DNA of 64,000 nt from Flavobacterium lacustre (GTDB taxonomy: Bacteria; Bacteroidota; Bacteroidia; Flavobacteriales; Flavobacteriaceae), in assembly GCF_027474525.2 (NCBI RefSeq), contig NZ_CP114882.2, positions 682,001 to 746,000 of the forward strand, written 5' to 3'. The notes beneath the pieces were generated by a model. That model was not told where the DNA came from. It made no database searches and worked only from the letters and a program-made list of their open reading frames with translations. The position numbers and the translations under genes are program-made. Positions 54,800 through 62,918 of the stretch are shown here, one piece after another; the stretch's first letter is position 1; every line of letters starts with the position of its first letter.

Positions 54800-55252
54800 T
54801 TACAAATTATCACTTGCAAACCATTCTGCAAAAGAGGATTCTGTTTCCTGAAGTTTTAAGGAAAATAATTTAATTCCAACTGGCAATCTGCTGATAATTC
54901 TTTGCGAAAAATCAACAACCATGTTTTCACTTGTTGGCTGATAATCAACTAAAATAACGTGATGTCCACGACTTTTTAATTCATTTGCCAATTCGATATG
55001 AGGTGTAGTTTCATTAAAAACAGTAGCATGGTCAAATTGATCAACAATCTCTTCTTTTACAATTTTTTTTAAATCCGTAAAATCAATAACCATCCCAAAT
55101 TTTGCATTATTTCGATCAACAATTGGAGATCCAATTACTGTTACTGATAGTTTATAACTGTGTCCGTGAACATTTTTACACTTCCCATCATAACCATAAA
55201 GGGCATGTCCTGTTTCGAAACTAAATTTTTTTGTGATTCTGATATTGCTCAT
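54800..55252 (-). CDS. queD: 6-carboxy-5,6,7,8-tetrahydropterin synthase
   Basis: A 150-residue QueD/PTPS-family enzyme. Zinc ligands are His16, His29 and His31 and the catalytic Cys is Cys25 in CKNVHGHSYKL; later motifs are MVIDFTDLKK, DHATVFNE and PTSENMV. It converts dihydroneopterin triphosphate to carboxytetrahydropterin in queuosine synthesis; PTPS-type activity is the alternative. It is upstream of lpxH and probably co-transcribed. Confidence 0.93.
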   Translation of the reverse strand: MSNIRITKKFSFETGHALYGYDGKCKNVHGHSYKLSVTVIGSPIVDRNNAKFGMVIDFTDLKKIVKEEIVDQFDHATVFNETTPHIELANELKSRGHHVILVDYQPTSENMVVDFSQRIISRLPVGIKLFSLKLQETESSFAEWFASDNL

Positions 55253-55287
55253 CGGAGTTTAATTTTGATTGCAAATTTACAAAATAA

Positions 55288-55461
55288 TTAACCGTTTTTA
55301 TCTCTTTTTTTAGCTAGGTAATACATCCAATATGCTACTATAATTAATAGCACAAATGGTATAAATGAGCCTATAATTACTCCGGTTTGATAACTGCTGT
55401 CGGAGGCGGTTTTGAGTTTTTCTTCAATATTTACCTGTTGAATTAATGGCAAAATTCTCAT
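55288..55461 (-). CDS. Putative 57-aa single-pass membrane microprotein
   Basis: An open frame of 57 codons on the minus strand (ATG at 55461, TAA at 55288-55290) fills the gap between queD and the enoyl-CoA hydratase homologue. The product starts MRILPLIQQVNIEEKLKTAS. It has one clear membrane helix (about 28-48, VIIGSFIPFVLLIIVAYWMY) and a basic end (LAKKRDKNG), which favours a cytoplasmic C-terminus. It begins 6 nt after the hydratase gene, so it is probably the next gene in that transcript. No homologue is recognised. Confidence 0.55.
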   Translation of the reverse strand: MRILPLIQQVNIEEKLKTASDSSYQTGVIIGSFIPFVLLIIVAYWMYYLAKKRDKNG

Positions 55462-55467
55462 TATAAC

Positions 55468-56235
55468 TTATTTTTTAAATTGATTCAATGCCTTTTTTGT
55501 ATAATCGGAAAGCACTAATTTTCCTGAAATCGCAGCACGCTCTAACAGTAAAATTTCCCAATGTGCTGTTCCTTCCCAGAACACTTTTTTCATTTCGATT
55601 AAAGCTTGCGGATTGAAGTTTACCAACTTTGAACAAAAATCAGCCAAAGCAGTATCTAATGCTTCTATGGTTTCAAAAGTATTGGCAAATAACCCTTTCT
55701 CTTTAGCCCAACTGGCAGTTTTCCATTCGTGTGCTGCCAAAGTCATTTCGGACAAAGCTGTTTTTCCTATTTTTCTGGAAACTGCAGGCTCAATTACAAA
55801 CGGACCAATGCCAATAGCCAATTCAGATAATTTTATCGAAGCTTGTTCTGTTGCCAAAACATAGTCACAGGCAGCAGCAATACCAACGCCTCCGCCAATT
55901 GCTTTTCCTTGAATACGACCAACAATTAATTTAGGGCATTTTCGCATGGCATTCATCAAATTGGCAAATCCTGTAAAAAATTCGGTTCCTTCTTCTTCAT
56001 TAGAAACAGCTAAAAGTTCATCAAAAGAAGCGCCGGCACAAAAAACTCCCGTTCCTTTACTTTTTATAATTAACAATGAAACTTCTGGATTAGCACTAAG
56101 ATTATTGATTTCATTTGTCAAACGGTCTAATAATTCTCTGGGAAAAGAATTACTGGCCGGATGCCCAAATTCAAGGGTAGCCATTTTATTTTCGATAGCA
56201 ATAGAGAGTGATCCAACTGAATTTTGTGATACCAT
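55468..56235 (-). CDS. Enoyl-CoA hydratase/isomerase family protein
   Basis: A 255-residue crotonase-fold enzyme. Oxyanion-hole segments are FCAGASFDELL and GKAIGGGVGIAAACDYVLA, followed by KLSELAIGIGPFVIEPAVSRKIG. One catalytic Glu typical of hydratases is not obvious at the ELAIGIGP position (Glu is present in SELA, but the second usual Glu is a Gly/Pro), so isomerase or another CoA reaction is possible. It lies leftward of the tRNA-Ala and is followed by the small membrane ORF. Confidence 0.9.
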   Translation of the reverse strand: MVSQNSVGSLSIAIENKMATLEFGHPASNSFPRELLDRLTNEINNLSANPEVSLLIIKSKGTGVFCAGASFDELLAVSNEEEGTEFFTGFANLMNAMRKCPKLIVGRIQGKAIGGGVGIAAACDYVLATEQASIKLSELAIGIGPFVIEPAVSRKIGKTALSEMTLAAHEWKTASWAKEKGLFANTFETIEALDTALADFCSKLVNFNPQALIEMKKVFWEGTAHWEILLLERAAISGKLVLSDYTKKALNQFKK

Positions 56236-56317
56236 AGCACAGATTTTGACGTAAAGTTAAAACTAATAGTGTTAGCTTCTTCTTTTTTTTGAATGGAATG
56301 GATTTGTTTTTTGGAAA

Positions 56318-56350
56318 TTTGCTTTTTAAGCCATAATTATGCTATATTTG
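56318..56350 (+). promoter_or_regulatory. Promoter of tRNA-Ala
   Basis: TTTG at 56318-56321, a 21-nt spacer and TATATTTG at 56343-56350, 10 nt before the mature 5' end. Confidence 0.75.
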
Positions 56351-56360
56351 CTCCCGAATT

Positions 56361-56434
56361 GGGGATGTAGCTCAGTTGGCTAGAGTGCTTGACTGGCAGT
56401 CAAGAGGTCGTGGGTTCGAGCCCCATCTTCTCCA
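56361..56434 (+). tRNA. tRNA-Ala (anticodon GGC)
   Basis: All arms fold: acceptor GGGGATG with CTTCTCC, D-arm GCTC/GAGT, anticodon stem CTTGA/TCAAG with loop CTGGCAG (anticodon GGC), variable loop of 5, T-arm GTGGG/CCCAT with TTCGAGC. The G3-U70 wobble pair, the alanine identity signal, is present. Position 6-67 is T-T. CCA is not encoded (ACT follows), so it must be added enzymatically. Confidence 0.97.
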
Positions 56435-56457
56435 CTATAACACTTCAAAAGTACACT

Positions 56458-56492
56458 AAAACCCTTAAAATCTTATGATTTTAAGGGTTTTT
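56458..56492 (+). terminator. Terminator of tRNA-Ala
   Basis: AAAACCCTTAAAATC pairs perfectly with GATTTTAAGGGTTTT around a 4-nt loop, then more T. Confidence 0.92.
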
Positions 56493-56534
56493 TATTAGAA
56501 TACAATCCAAATCATTCATTCTTTTACAACACCC

Positions 56535-56555
56535 TAGGGGCACAATTAGGGGCAC
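56535..56555. repeat. Two direct 9-bp repeats near the tRNA (possible integrase arm or att-site remnant)
   Basis: TAGGGGCAC occurs at 56535-56543 and 56547-56555, three bases apart, 100 nt downstream of tRNA-Ala and directly before a truncated metallopeptidase gene. Spacing of this sort is seen in recombinase-binding sites; no integrase gene is present. Confidence 0.45.
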
Positions 56556-56557
56556 CC

Positions 56558-57046
56558 CGAATTTTAGTAATCATTGAGATATACAGATGTACTAGCATTA
56601 AGTTAGTCTATCAGGTAAAAGGAGAAAAAACACCAGTAGATGGAGTATCTTTTTGGAGTAATGGAAATCCGGCTATCGGAATAACACTGCGACACCATCG
56701 CTTGGATAATTTTGTATTTACTTTGTTTCATGAATTGGGACATATCTATAAGCATCTGGTAAATAATGACACCGCAGAGTTTATTGATTTAGAAATGAAA
56801 AACGAAGAAGAAGAATACAAAAACTCTGTAGAAGAAAAACAAGCGAATCATTTTGCCCAAAACGGCCTAATCAATTACGAAGATTGGAACAAATTCAAAA
56901 AGAATTTACCTCAAAACAACAACGATGCAGCAATGATGGCTTTTGCCAAACAAGTTAAAATTCATCCAAGTATCGTTAGGGGAAGAGTTTGTTTTGCCCT
57001 GAATAATTTCCGGAGCTTCACTTCAATAAGTAATGATATAAATTAA
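56558..57046 (+). pseudogene. ImmA/IrrE-type metallopeptidase, 5'-truncated remnant
   Basis: The frame runs open from the direct repeats without an ATG. It encodes GVSFWSNGNPAIGITLRH, then the zinc motif HELGH in FTLFHELGHIYKHL, EEKQANHFA (third ligand region) and a helical end. This is the C-terminal part of the ImmA/IrrE family, whose members cleave phage or ICE repressors. The N-terminal helix-turn-helix part and a usual start are missing. A TTG at 56702 could start a 114-residue product. It is most likely left from an integrated element. Confidence 0.78.
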
Positions 57047-57084
57047 TAGTATATCGATCGGGAATCAAAAAAAGATATAAAGCA

Positions 57085-57110
57085 ATGAGCTCGAACAATA
57101 TCGAGCTCAT
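57085..57110 (-). terminator. Hairpin downstream of the sugar-utilization cluster
   Basis: Perfect 10-bp stem ATGAGCTCGA / TCGAGCTCAT, 6-nt loop. On the minus strand a T-rich stretch (CTTTATATCTTTTTTT) begins a few bases later, so it is a plausible end for the leftward operon. Confidence 0.6.
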
Positions 57111-57157
57111 CAATAACAAAAAATCATTTTTAATATACTTTTAAGAAACACACAAAA

Positions 57158-58072
57158 TCAAACTTTATATTTTTTTTCAATTTTCATGTAATCCCTAATT
57201 AACTTTTCAGAAATCTCTGGATTAGCCCCTTCCTGTCCAGCTACTAAAGCTCCTATTGCACAAGCATAATTTAATGCTTTTTGAGGTGATTTTCCTCTTA
57301 GTAATTTTACTATTAATGAAGCTAAAAAAGAATCCCCTGCCCCAACTGTATCAACGACTTTTATAAAATAACCACTATTATAATAAAACTTATCGTTACT
57401 GTAGAGAACGGCTCCAAATTCGCCCTTAGTAACACAAACTTGTTTAGTATTTGTATTTTCAGCTATAAATTTAATATTTTGTTCAAACGAATTATAGGTA
57501 GACCCCAATGCTCTACTTATTTCACGTAATTCTTCATCATTTAATTTAATAAAATCTGCCTTCAACATAAGTTCATTTAATACATCAATTGTGTAATATG
57601 GTGCTCTTAAGTTTACATCAAAAATTTTATAATTTGCTTTTTCCAAAAGTTTGTTCAAAGTGGTTCTAGTTACCTCATCTCTACAAGCTAAACTTCCAAA
57701 AACAAAAGCATCCGCTTCAGCAACTACTTTGTCCATCATTTCAGTTTCTATAATCTTATCCCAAGCGGATGGGTATAAAATATCATAAGAGGCATTCCCT
57801 TTTTCATTAATCATTACTTGAACAGCTCCTGTTTTATATTCTCCGGTAATTTGAATTAAATCAGTTGTTACCTCTTGATCGTTTAAAAATGACAAAATAT
57901 CTTTCCCATTATCATCGTCGCCAATACGACTTATCATAGTCGTATTTACCCCTATAGAATTCATACGCAAAGACACATTCAAAGGGGCTCCCCCAATTTT
58001 TTTATGCGTCGGAAAAATATCCCACAAAACTTCTCCAAAACAAACCGCACTTAAACTATATTTTTTTTCCAT
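57158..58072 (-). CDS. PfkB-family carbohydrate kinase, probable fructokinase
   Basis: A 304-residue ribokinase-fold sugar kinase. The substrate side is FGEVLWDIFPTHKKIGGAPLNVSLRM; DLIQITGEYKTGAVQV and VCVTKGEFGAVLYS are typical of the fructokinase branch; the anion hole and catalytic Asp are in DTVGAGDSFLASL. It would phosphorylate the sugar released by the locus. Last gene of the SusC-SusD-DUF4960 cluster on the minus strand, 67 nt after a DUF4960 gene. The fructose assignment is by family and context. Confidence 0.9.
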   Translation of the reverse strand: MEKKYSLSAVCFGEVLWDIFPTHKKIGGAPLNVSLRMNSIGVNTTMISRIGDDDNGKDILSFLNDQEVTTDLIQITGEYKTGAVQVMINEKGNASYDILYPSAWDKIIETEMMDKVVAEADAFVFGSLACRDEVTRTTLNKLLEKANYKIFDVNLRAPYYTIDVLNELMLKADFIKLNDEELREISRALGSTYNSFEQNIKFIAENTNTKQVCVTKGEFGAVLYSNDKFYYNSGYFIKVVDTVGAGDSFLASLIVKLLRGKSPQKALNYACAIGALVAGQEGANPEISEKLIRDYMKIEKKYKV

Positions 58073-58139
58073 TTTTAATAAATTAATAAATTAAAGGGCA
58101 GGATAAACCTGCCCTTCAAACCACAAGCAAAAAACCAAA

Positions 58140-59294
58140 TTATTTTGTATTTAAATAATCAATCGAATTACGATATATACCTTGAATGTTAGAAGCATAT
58201 ACATTAGTCCTTCCGTCATTCATAGCCCATTCCATACCACCAACACCAATGGCAATTATAGTACCTGCATATACTGAATTTGACTTAAACTCAATGATAC
58301 CTGGACAACATTCATCACCGACACCACTCCAAACAGCAAGTACTTTTCCTCCATAAAGGTTTTCAAATTCTGCGAACTGCCCTTTTTGATGACCTGGTCC
58401 TAATAATGGTGCTATATCCCATAGATTATTATGATCTTCTTTGTATCCTCCACTAATTATTGGAAAATAACCATTAGAATCTGTAGTAATTACTTGCGTA
58501 AAATTATAAATAGGACTGTTTCTTTGATCATTTTGGAAATTCACTCCACCATCAATGCCCCAAGTTTCACCATTAACAAATCCAATACCATTTCCTTTTA
58601 TTGTTAAAAGACCACTTTTATCACGTCCAATTACTTCTGCATAACTGGTTGCCATTCCTCCTAAAAGCATTTTACCTCCTTCAACAACATATTGAATCAA
58701 TATATTCTTTTTATCTAGACTTTCTTGCGGCAAAGCTGAAGTGCCTTGGGTATCGTAAAAAAAGAAAACAACATTAACTGTTTTCAAAGAATTAATAGTT
58801 AATTCTGAGAAGGGAATAAAAACAAATCTACTTCCGTAAGTATCTTTAGCCCATTGAGCAGCAGCTTTTACGTCTTCGTCAACAATATTATCTATTGATG
58901 TTGCTTCACTAACAAATGCTATTTGATTTGGCAGCACACGTGCATTAATAATATAATTTCTGGTTTTACCACCTGAAATAGCAGTTAATTCAAGAGGGTT
59001 TGTCAAATCAACAGTTGTTCCTGATGCAGGACTAATAGTCACACCTTTTGGCGTTTTAATATCTAATACAACTGAAGCTAAATTGGTTTCAGATGGCAAA
59101 ACAAAATTAACAACTCCAGATAGATTATCTATCGAAGCACTTGTTTGACCTATTTTTACTGACTCAAGGATATTTAAAGTACTTGGCAGTTGATCGTCAT
59201 AGTTTAGACGTTCCTCACAGGAGTATGTCATTGTTGCTATTACTAGCAACAATACATACTTTAAGTGAAACATATTTTTTATTTTATTTTTCAT
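58140..59294 (-). CDS. DUF4960 lipoprotein, short form with one Ig-like repeat
   Basis: A 384-residue surface-type lipoprotein with lipobox MTYSC (about residue 26) after a basic N-terminus. One beta-sandwich repeat (about 40-120, IGQTSASIDNLSGVVNFVLP, ISPASGTTVDLTNP) precedes the DUF4960 domain (about 125-384, IDNIVDEDVKAAAQWAKDTYGSRFVFI, GGKMLLGGMATSYAEVIGRD, CCPGIIEFKSNS). By my recollection DUF4960 proteins occur in fructan loci as sugar-binding surface proteins. It is paralogous to the larger gene 39 nt upstream. Confidence 0.85.
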   Translation of the reverse strand: MKNKIKNMFHLKYVLLLVIATMTYSCEERLNYDDQLPSTLNILESVKIGQTSASIDNLSGVVNFVLPSETNLASVVLDIKTPKGVTISPASGTTVDLTNPLELTAISGGKTRNYIINARVLPNQIAFVSEATSIDNIVDEDVKAAAQWAKDTYGSRFVFIPFSELTINSLKTVNVVFFFYDTQGTSALPQESLDKKNILIQYVVEGGKMLLGGMATSYAEVIGRDKSGLLTIKGNGIGFVNGETWGIDGGVNFQNDQRNSPIYNFTQVITTDSNGYFPIISGGYKEDHNNLWDIAPLLGPGHQKGQFAEFENLYGGKVLAVWSGVGDECCPGIIEFKSNSVYAGTIIAIGVGGMEWAMNDGRTNVYASNIQGIYRNSIDYLNTK

Positions 59295-59333
59295 TTTTCA
59301 TTTTTTTTATTAAAAAACTTTCTTTAAAAATTA

Positions 59334-61172
59334 CTAATCATTATTTAAATTATATAAATGATCAAGGATATTCTTCGTGAAAACTTTTATATTATTTTGA
59401 TAATCATTTGTAGTTCCGTTTGAATTCCATTCATAACCTACAATTGTATTAGAAATGGTAAAAATATGTCCTTTATAATCAGTCGGTATTTGAGAATCAA
59501 ATGAAGCGTCATTAGTTAAATCCGTTCTTTTGAATTCAGCCGCACCGTAACCAAAGGAATCACCAATCCATGCCAAAGTTCCATATTTCGTGGCTGTTAA
59601 AGTTTTTTCAAATTTAACCGCTGCATCGGAACCACAACAACTTGGATTAAGGATTCCATCAAAGTGTTGCCACCATATCAATCTTACTTCTCTATTGGCA
59701 CTATTCTGTAATGGTAAGGATTCATTACCTGCTCCTCCTACAAATGTTAAACCATCAAAAATAGCATCATTACGTCTGTTACCAGAATTATTTCCATCTC
59801 TCATACCCAATCCCCAAATATCATCTGAAGGTTTTCCAGTATCATAACATCCAGTTTCAGATGCACAACCAAATTCAGAGAAAACATAATTTCCTGGCGC
59901 TCTTGAAGCTCCAAAATTCGCAGGAACTCTTCCTAAAGAGAATATAAATGGACTAGGATCACCAGCGATAAGCATATCTCCTCCTCCTTTTACCCAAGAT
60001 TTAAGAACATTAGCTTGAGAAGCTCCCTCTCTTAATGCTGCAGGCAACATTGTTGAAACATCTGTTGATGTTGCTGAAAAACCTTGATTTTCTTTTGGTG
60101 TTAAATAATACAACATAGCAACTTTTACATCACCAATATTTAGTGCTGAAATATCTGCAATTTTAATGTATTTAAAATCGGAACCATAAGTACTTTGCAT
60201 CCAAGTTGCGGCTGCTTTTGCATCATCATCAACCAATGAATTGATATCATCTTCTAATCCCAAAAAGGCATATTTAGTAGCTGCGATTGATTCAACTTTC
60301 ACATCATAAACCTTAGTAAGGTTTTCTTTGTTTTTAACGGTGTAGGTAACTGAACCACCACTAAAGTTTTGTGTAGCACCAGAAGATGGCGTTACAGTTT
60401 GCTCTTCAGGCAATGTAATAACTGGAGCAAGATTCGTTAAGTTGGTTCCTGGTGGCAAAATAACAACAATTGAATTTGCAGCATTATCAATAATACCAAC
60501 TGCGCCATTAATTGCAAATGAATCAATTCTAGGTGCTTGTATTTGGGTAACCGTAACCGTATATTGTTTCGCTGTGTATCCATTGTTTGATAAAATAGTA
60601 TACACTTTTGGAGATGTGAAATTTCTGGCAACACCAGAAGCAACATCTACAGTTGTTCCTTCAGCAATTACAAATGAAGGAGCTAAATTACTTAAATCAC
60701 CGTCTTGACTACCAATCTCAATTTGAATGGTTCTATTAGCCTCATCAATTACACCCAATTTATCCCCAATCGAGAATGATAATATCTTAGGATCACCATA
60801 AGCTGCAATACTAACGGTGTAAGTTCTGTGAGCGCCATTGGTTGAAACAACTTCAAAAGTAACCGGACCATTACTAAAATCTATAGTAGACCCAGAAGCT
60901 GGTGTTATTGAAGCAGATTCAGGAAGTCTAATTTCTGGAGTAACACTTTTTAAATCAGTTCCCGAAGGTAAAGTCATTGTAATGGTCCCAATAGTATGAT
61001 TTATATCGGCATACTTAGTTCCTACTTTAAAAGATTGAACTATAGATTCGGTATAATCGGGAACATTGTCCGAAAAATTATCATCTTTTTCACAAGAGAT
61101 TACGGCAAAGACAATCATCATAAAGGCAATTGCCATTTTATAAATAGACCATTTGTTTTTAGTTGTTTTCAT
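59334..61172 (-). CDS. DUF4960 lipoprotein, long form with three Ig-like repeats
   Basis: A 612-residue lipoprotein with lipobox AVISC (Cys27). Three related repeats of about 85 residues follow (start about 40, 130 and 215), each with a pattern like GTDLKSVTPEIRLP then ITPASGSTIDFS or VTPSSGATQNFS. The DUF4960 domain fills about 300-612 (DINSLVDDDAKAAATWMQSTYGSDFKYIKI, KGGGDMLIAGDPSPF). The multiple sandwiches probably form a stalk lifting the sugar-binding domain from the cell surface. It lies between SusD and the short DUF4960 gene. Confidence 0.86.
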   Translation of the reverse strand: MKTTKNKWSIYKMAIAFMMIVFAVISCEKDDNFSDNVPDYTESIVQSFKVGTKYADINHTIGTITMTLPSGTDLKSVTPEIRLPESASITPASGSTIDFSNGPVTFEVVSTNGAHRTYTVSIAAYGDPKILSFSIGDKLGVIDEANRTIQIEIGSQDGDLSNLAPSFVIAEGTTVDVASGVARNFTSPKVYTILSNNGYTAKQYTVTVTQIQAPRIDSFAINGAVGIIDNAANSIVVILPPGTNLTNLAPVITLPEEQTVTPSSGATQNFSGGSVTYTVKNKENLTKVYDVKVESIAATKYAFLGLEDDINSLVDDDAKAAATWMQSTYGSDFKYIKIADISALNIGDVKVAMLYYLTPKENQGFSATSTDVSTMLPAALREGASQANVLKSWVKGGGDMLIAGDPSPFIFSLGRVPANFGASRAPGNYVFSEFGCASETGCYDTGKPSDDIWGLGMRDGNNSGNRRNDAIFDGLTFVGGAGNESLPLQNSANREVRLIWWQHFDGILNPSCCGSDAAVKFEKTLTATKYGTLAWIGDSFGYGAAEFKRTDLTNDASFDSQIPTDYKGHIFTISNTIVGYEWNSNGTTNDYQNNIKVFTKNILDHLYNLNND

Positions 61173-61201
61173 ATTTTTTTAATATTTGGTTAGTTTTTTA
61201 A

Positions 61202-62908
61202 TTAATATCCGGCTCTTTGTTTATATACTCCCGAACTTGCATCAATTTCAATTTGTGGTATAGGCAAATATTGTTCGTGAGCTTGTAACGTAGCGCTTTG
61301 CAAATAAGTTCGACGTGTTTTTTCAACTTGAATGTAGTTGTTCACATAGGTTTCAGCGATACCCCAACGTACAAGGTCGTAAAAACCATGTCCTTCATTG
61401 GCTAATTCTAATCTTCTTTCCATTCTAAGCGCTTTTCTTGCGGCATCTTGAGACAAACTCAAAGGATATAGATTGATCAAATAATTAGCAGCATCTTGAG
61501 AAGGATTATTAAAATCTTTCACATAAGGTGAGTTTTTTGCTCTATTTCTAATTTCATTAATCAAAGCAACACCTTCAGACACATTTGTTCCAGATTCAAT
61601 TAATGCTTCTGCTTTCCACAACAATAAATCACTGTATTTGATAATAGGAAAGTCTAAATTACCTAGAGCCCAAGGGAAACCTGTAGGATTTGAAGCCAAG
61701 CCGTTTGAATTTGGAGAAATCATATTTTTCTTAGGTTCAAAATAACCATAAGTAGCAGCATCTCTACTCCAAGTAGTTTGTTGCGGTTGAGCTTTCCAGT
61801 CTTTCCATGAAATACCTGGTCGACCAATAGCGTGATCTAATCTTGGATCTACATTATCTGTAGGGGCAACATTGGCATTATTATAAGTATCAAATAGCGG
61901 AAGTCCATCGGGACCAACTTTAAATACATTCACTAAATTTTGTGAAGGTTTGTCAAAATCATCTCCATTCAAATACGGATGTTTTATATCATCTCCTGCA
62001 CTATCTGGTGAACTTAATAAATTTCCAAAATTTAGATTTCCAAATTGAGAACCGTCATTGATAGAAAACTGAACTGCAAATATGTTTTCACGATTTCCAT
62101 AACCCGGGATGGAATATAATTTTTCGATATCGGTTACTAATCCATAATTTCCAGAATTAATTACATAGTTTGCACTTGTAATTGCCTCAGGCCATTTTTT
62201 CTGAAAAACTTGTGCTTTACATAAGTAAGCATAAGCCACCACTTTGTTTACTCTGCCTAATTGGGTTTGTGTATCAGGCAAAAGAGCAATCGCATCGTTT
62301 AAATCACCTTCCACTTTAGACCACATCAGACTAGTGTCAAACGTGTTTGGAATTTTATTAATATCGGCAATTGGGGTATTTTCATCATACCAAACTATTG
62401 AACCAAAGTTTTTAATGGCTTCAAAATAAAAATGAGCTCTCAAAACTTTTAATTCTCCAATTCTTTCTTTCTTATTTGGAAATTGAGTTTCATCTATTGC
62501 ATTAATAGCTCTTAAAGCCGTATCCACTCTTTTAATTCCAAAATAAATCGCTCTCCAAACATTGTAAGCATTTTCACTTGATGGAAATAAATCGTGTGTT
62601 TCGAGCTGATGCATTCCTCCTCCGGGATTATCACCAGTTCCACCACCACCTTTATAGGAATCACCACAACGAATATCACTTGTTGCCCAATTGGATGGAG
62701 CGTGGTCAAAAGGCCATAAGTCTCTAAAATCACCTGTATTATAACGATAATCAAGTGCGCTGTATGCCGCTATTACTAATTGTTCAGGGTCAATATTATC
62801 TGCCGATAACACATAATTCTCCTTCACATCTAAATCACTGTCATTTACACAAGAAAGCAATTGAAGGCTTATCATTAAAGTAAATGCTATTTTAAATTTT
62901 GTTTTCAT
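61202..62908 (-). CDS. SusD/RagB family nutrient-binding outer-membrane lipoprotein
   Basis: A 568-residue SusD homologue starting MKTKFKIAFTLMISLQLLSC, a lipoprotein signal with Cys at 20. The start 11 codons upstream adds only spacer residues. TPR-like helices run through the protein and the C-terminal RagB/SusD part has WKAEALIESGTNVSEGVALINEIRNRA and ARKALRMERRLELANEGHGFYDLVRWG. It closes the SusC barrel as a lid and binds the oligosaccharide. It is 10 nt downstream of SusC. Confidence 0.96.
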   Translation of the reverse strand: MKTKFKIAFTLMISLQLLSCVNDSDLDVKENYVLSADNIDPEQLVIAAYSALDYRYNTGDFRDLWPFDHAPSNWATSDIRCGDSYKGGGGTGDNPGGGMHQLETHDLFPSSENAYNVWRAIYFGIKRVDTALRAINAIDETQFPNKKERIGELKVLRAHFYFEAIKNFGSIVWYDENTPIADINKIPNTFDTSLMWSKVEGDLNDAIALLPDTQTQLGRVNKVVAYAYLCKAQVFQKKWPEAITSANYVINSGNYGLVTDIEKLYSIPGYGNRENIFAVQFSINDGSQFGNLNFGNLLSSPDSAGDDIKHPYLNGDDFDKPSQNLVNVFKVGPDGLPLFDTYNNANVAPTDNVDPRLDHAIGRPGISWKDWKAQPQQTTWSRDAATYGYFEPKKNMISPNSNGLASNPTGFPWALGNLDFPIIKYSDLLLWKAEALIESGTNVSEGVALINEIRNRAKNSPYVKDFNNPSQDAANYLINLYPLSLSQDAARKALRMERRLELANEGHGFYDLVRWGIAETYVNNYIQVEKTRRTYLQSATLQAHEQYLPIPQIEIDASSGVYKQRAGY

Positions 62909-62918
62909 AATTAAGATT

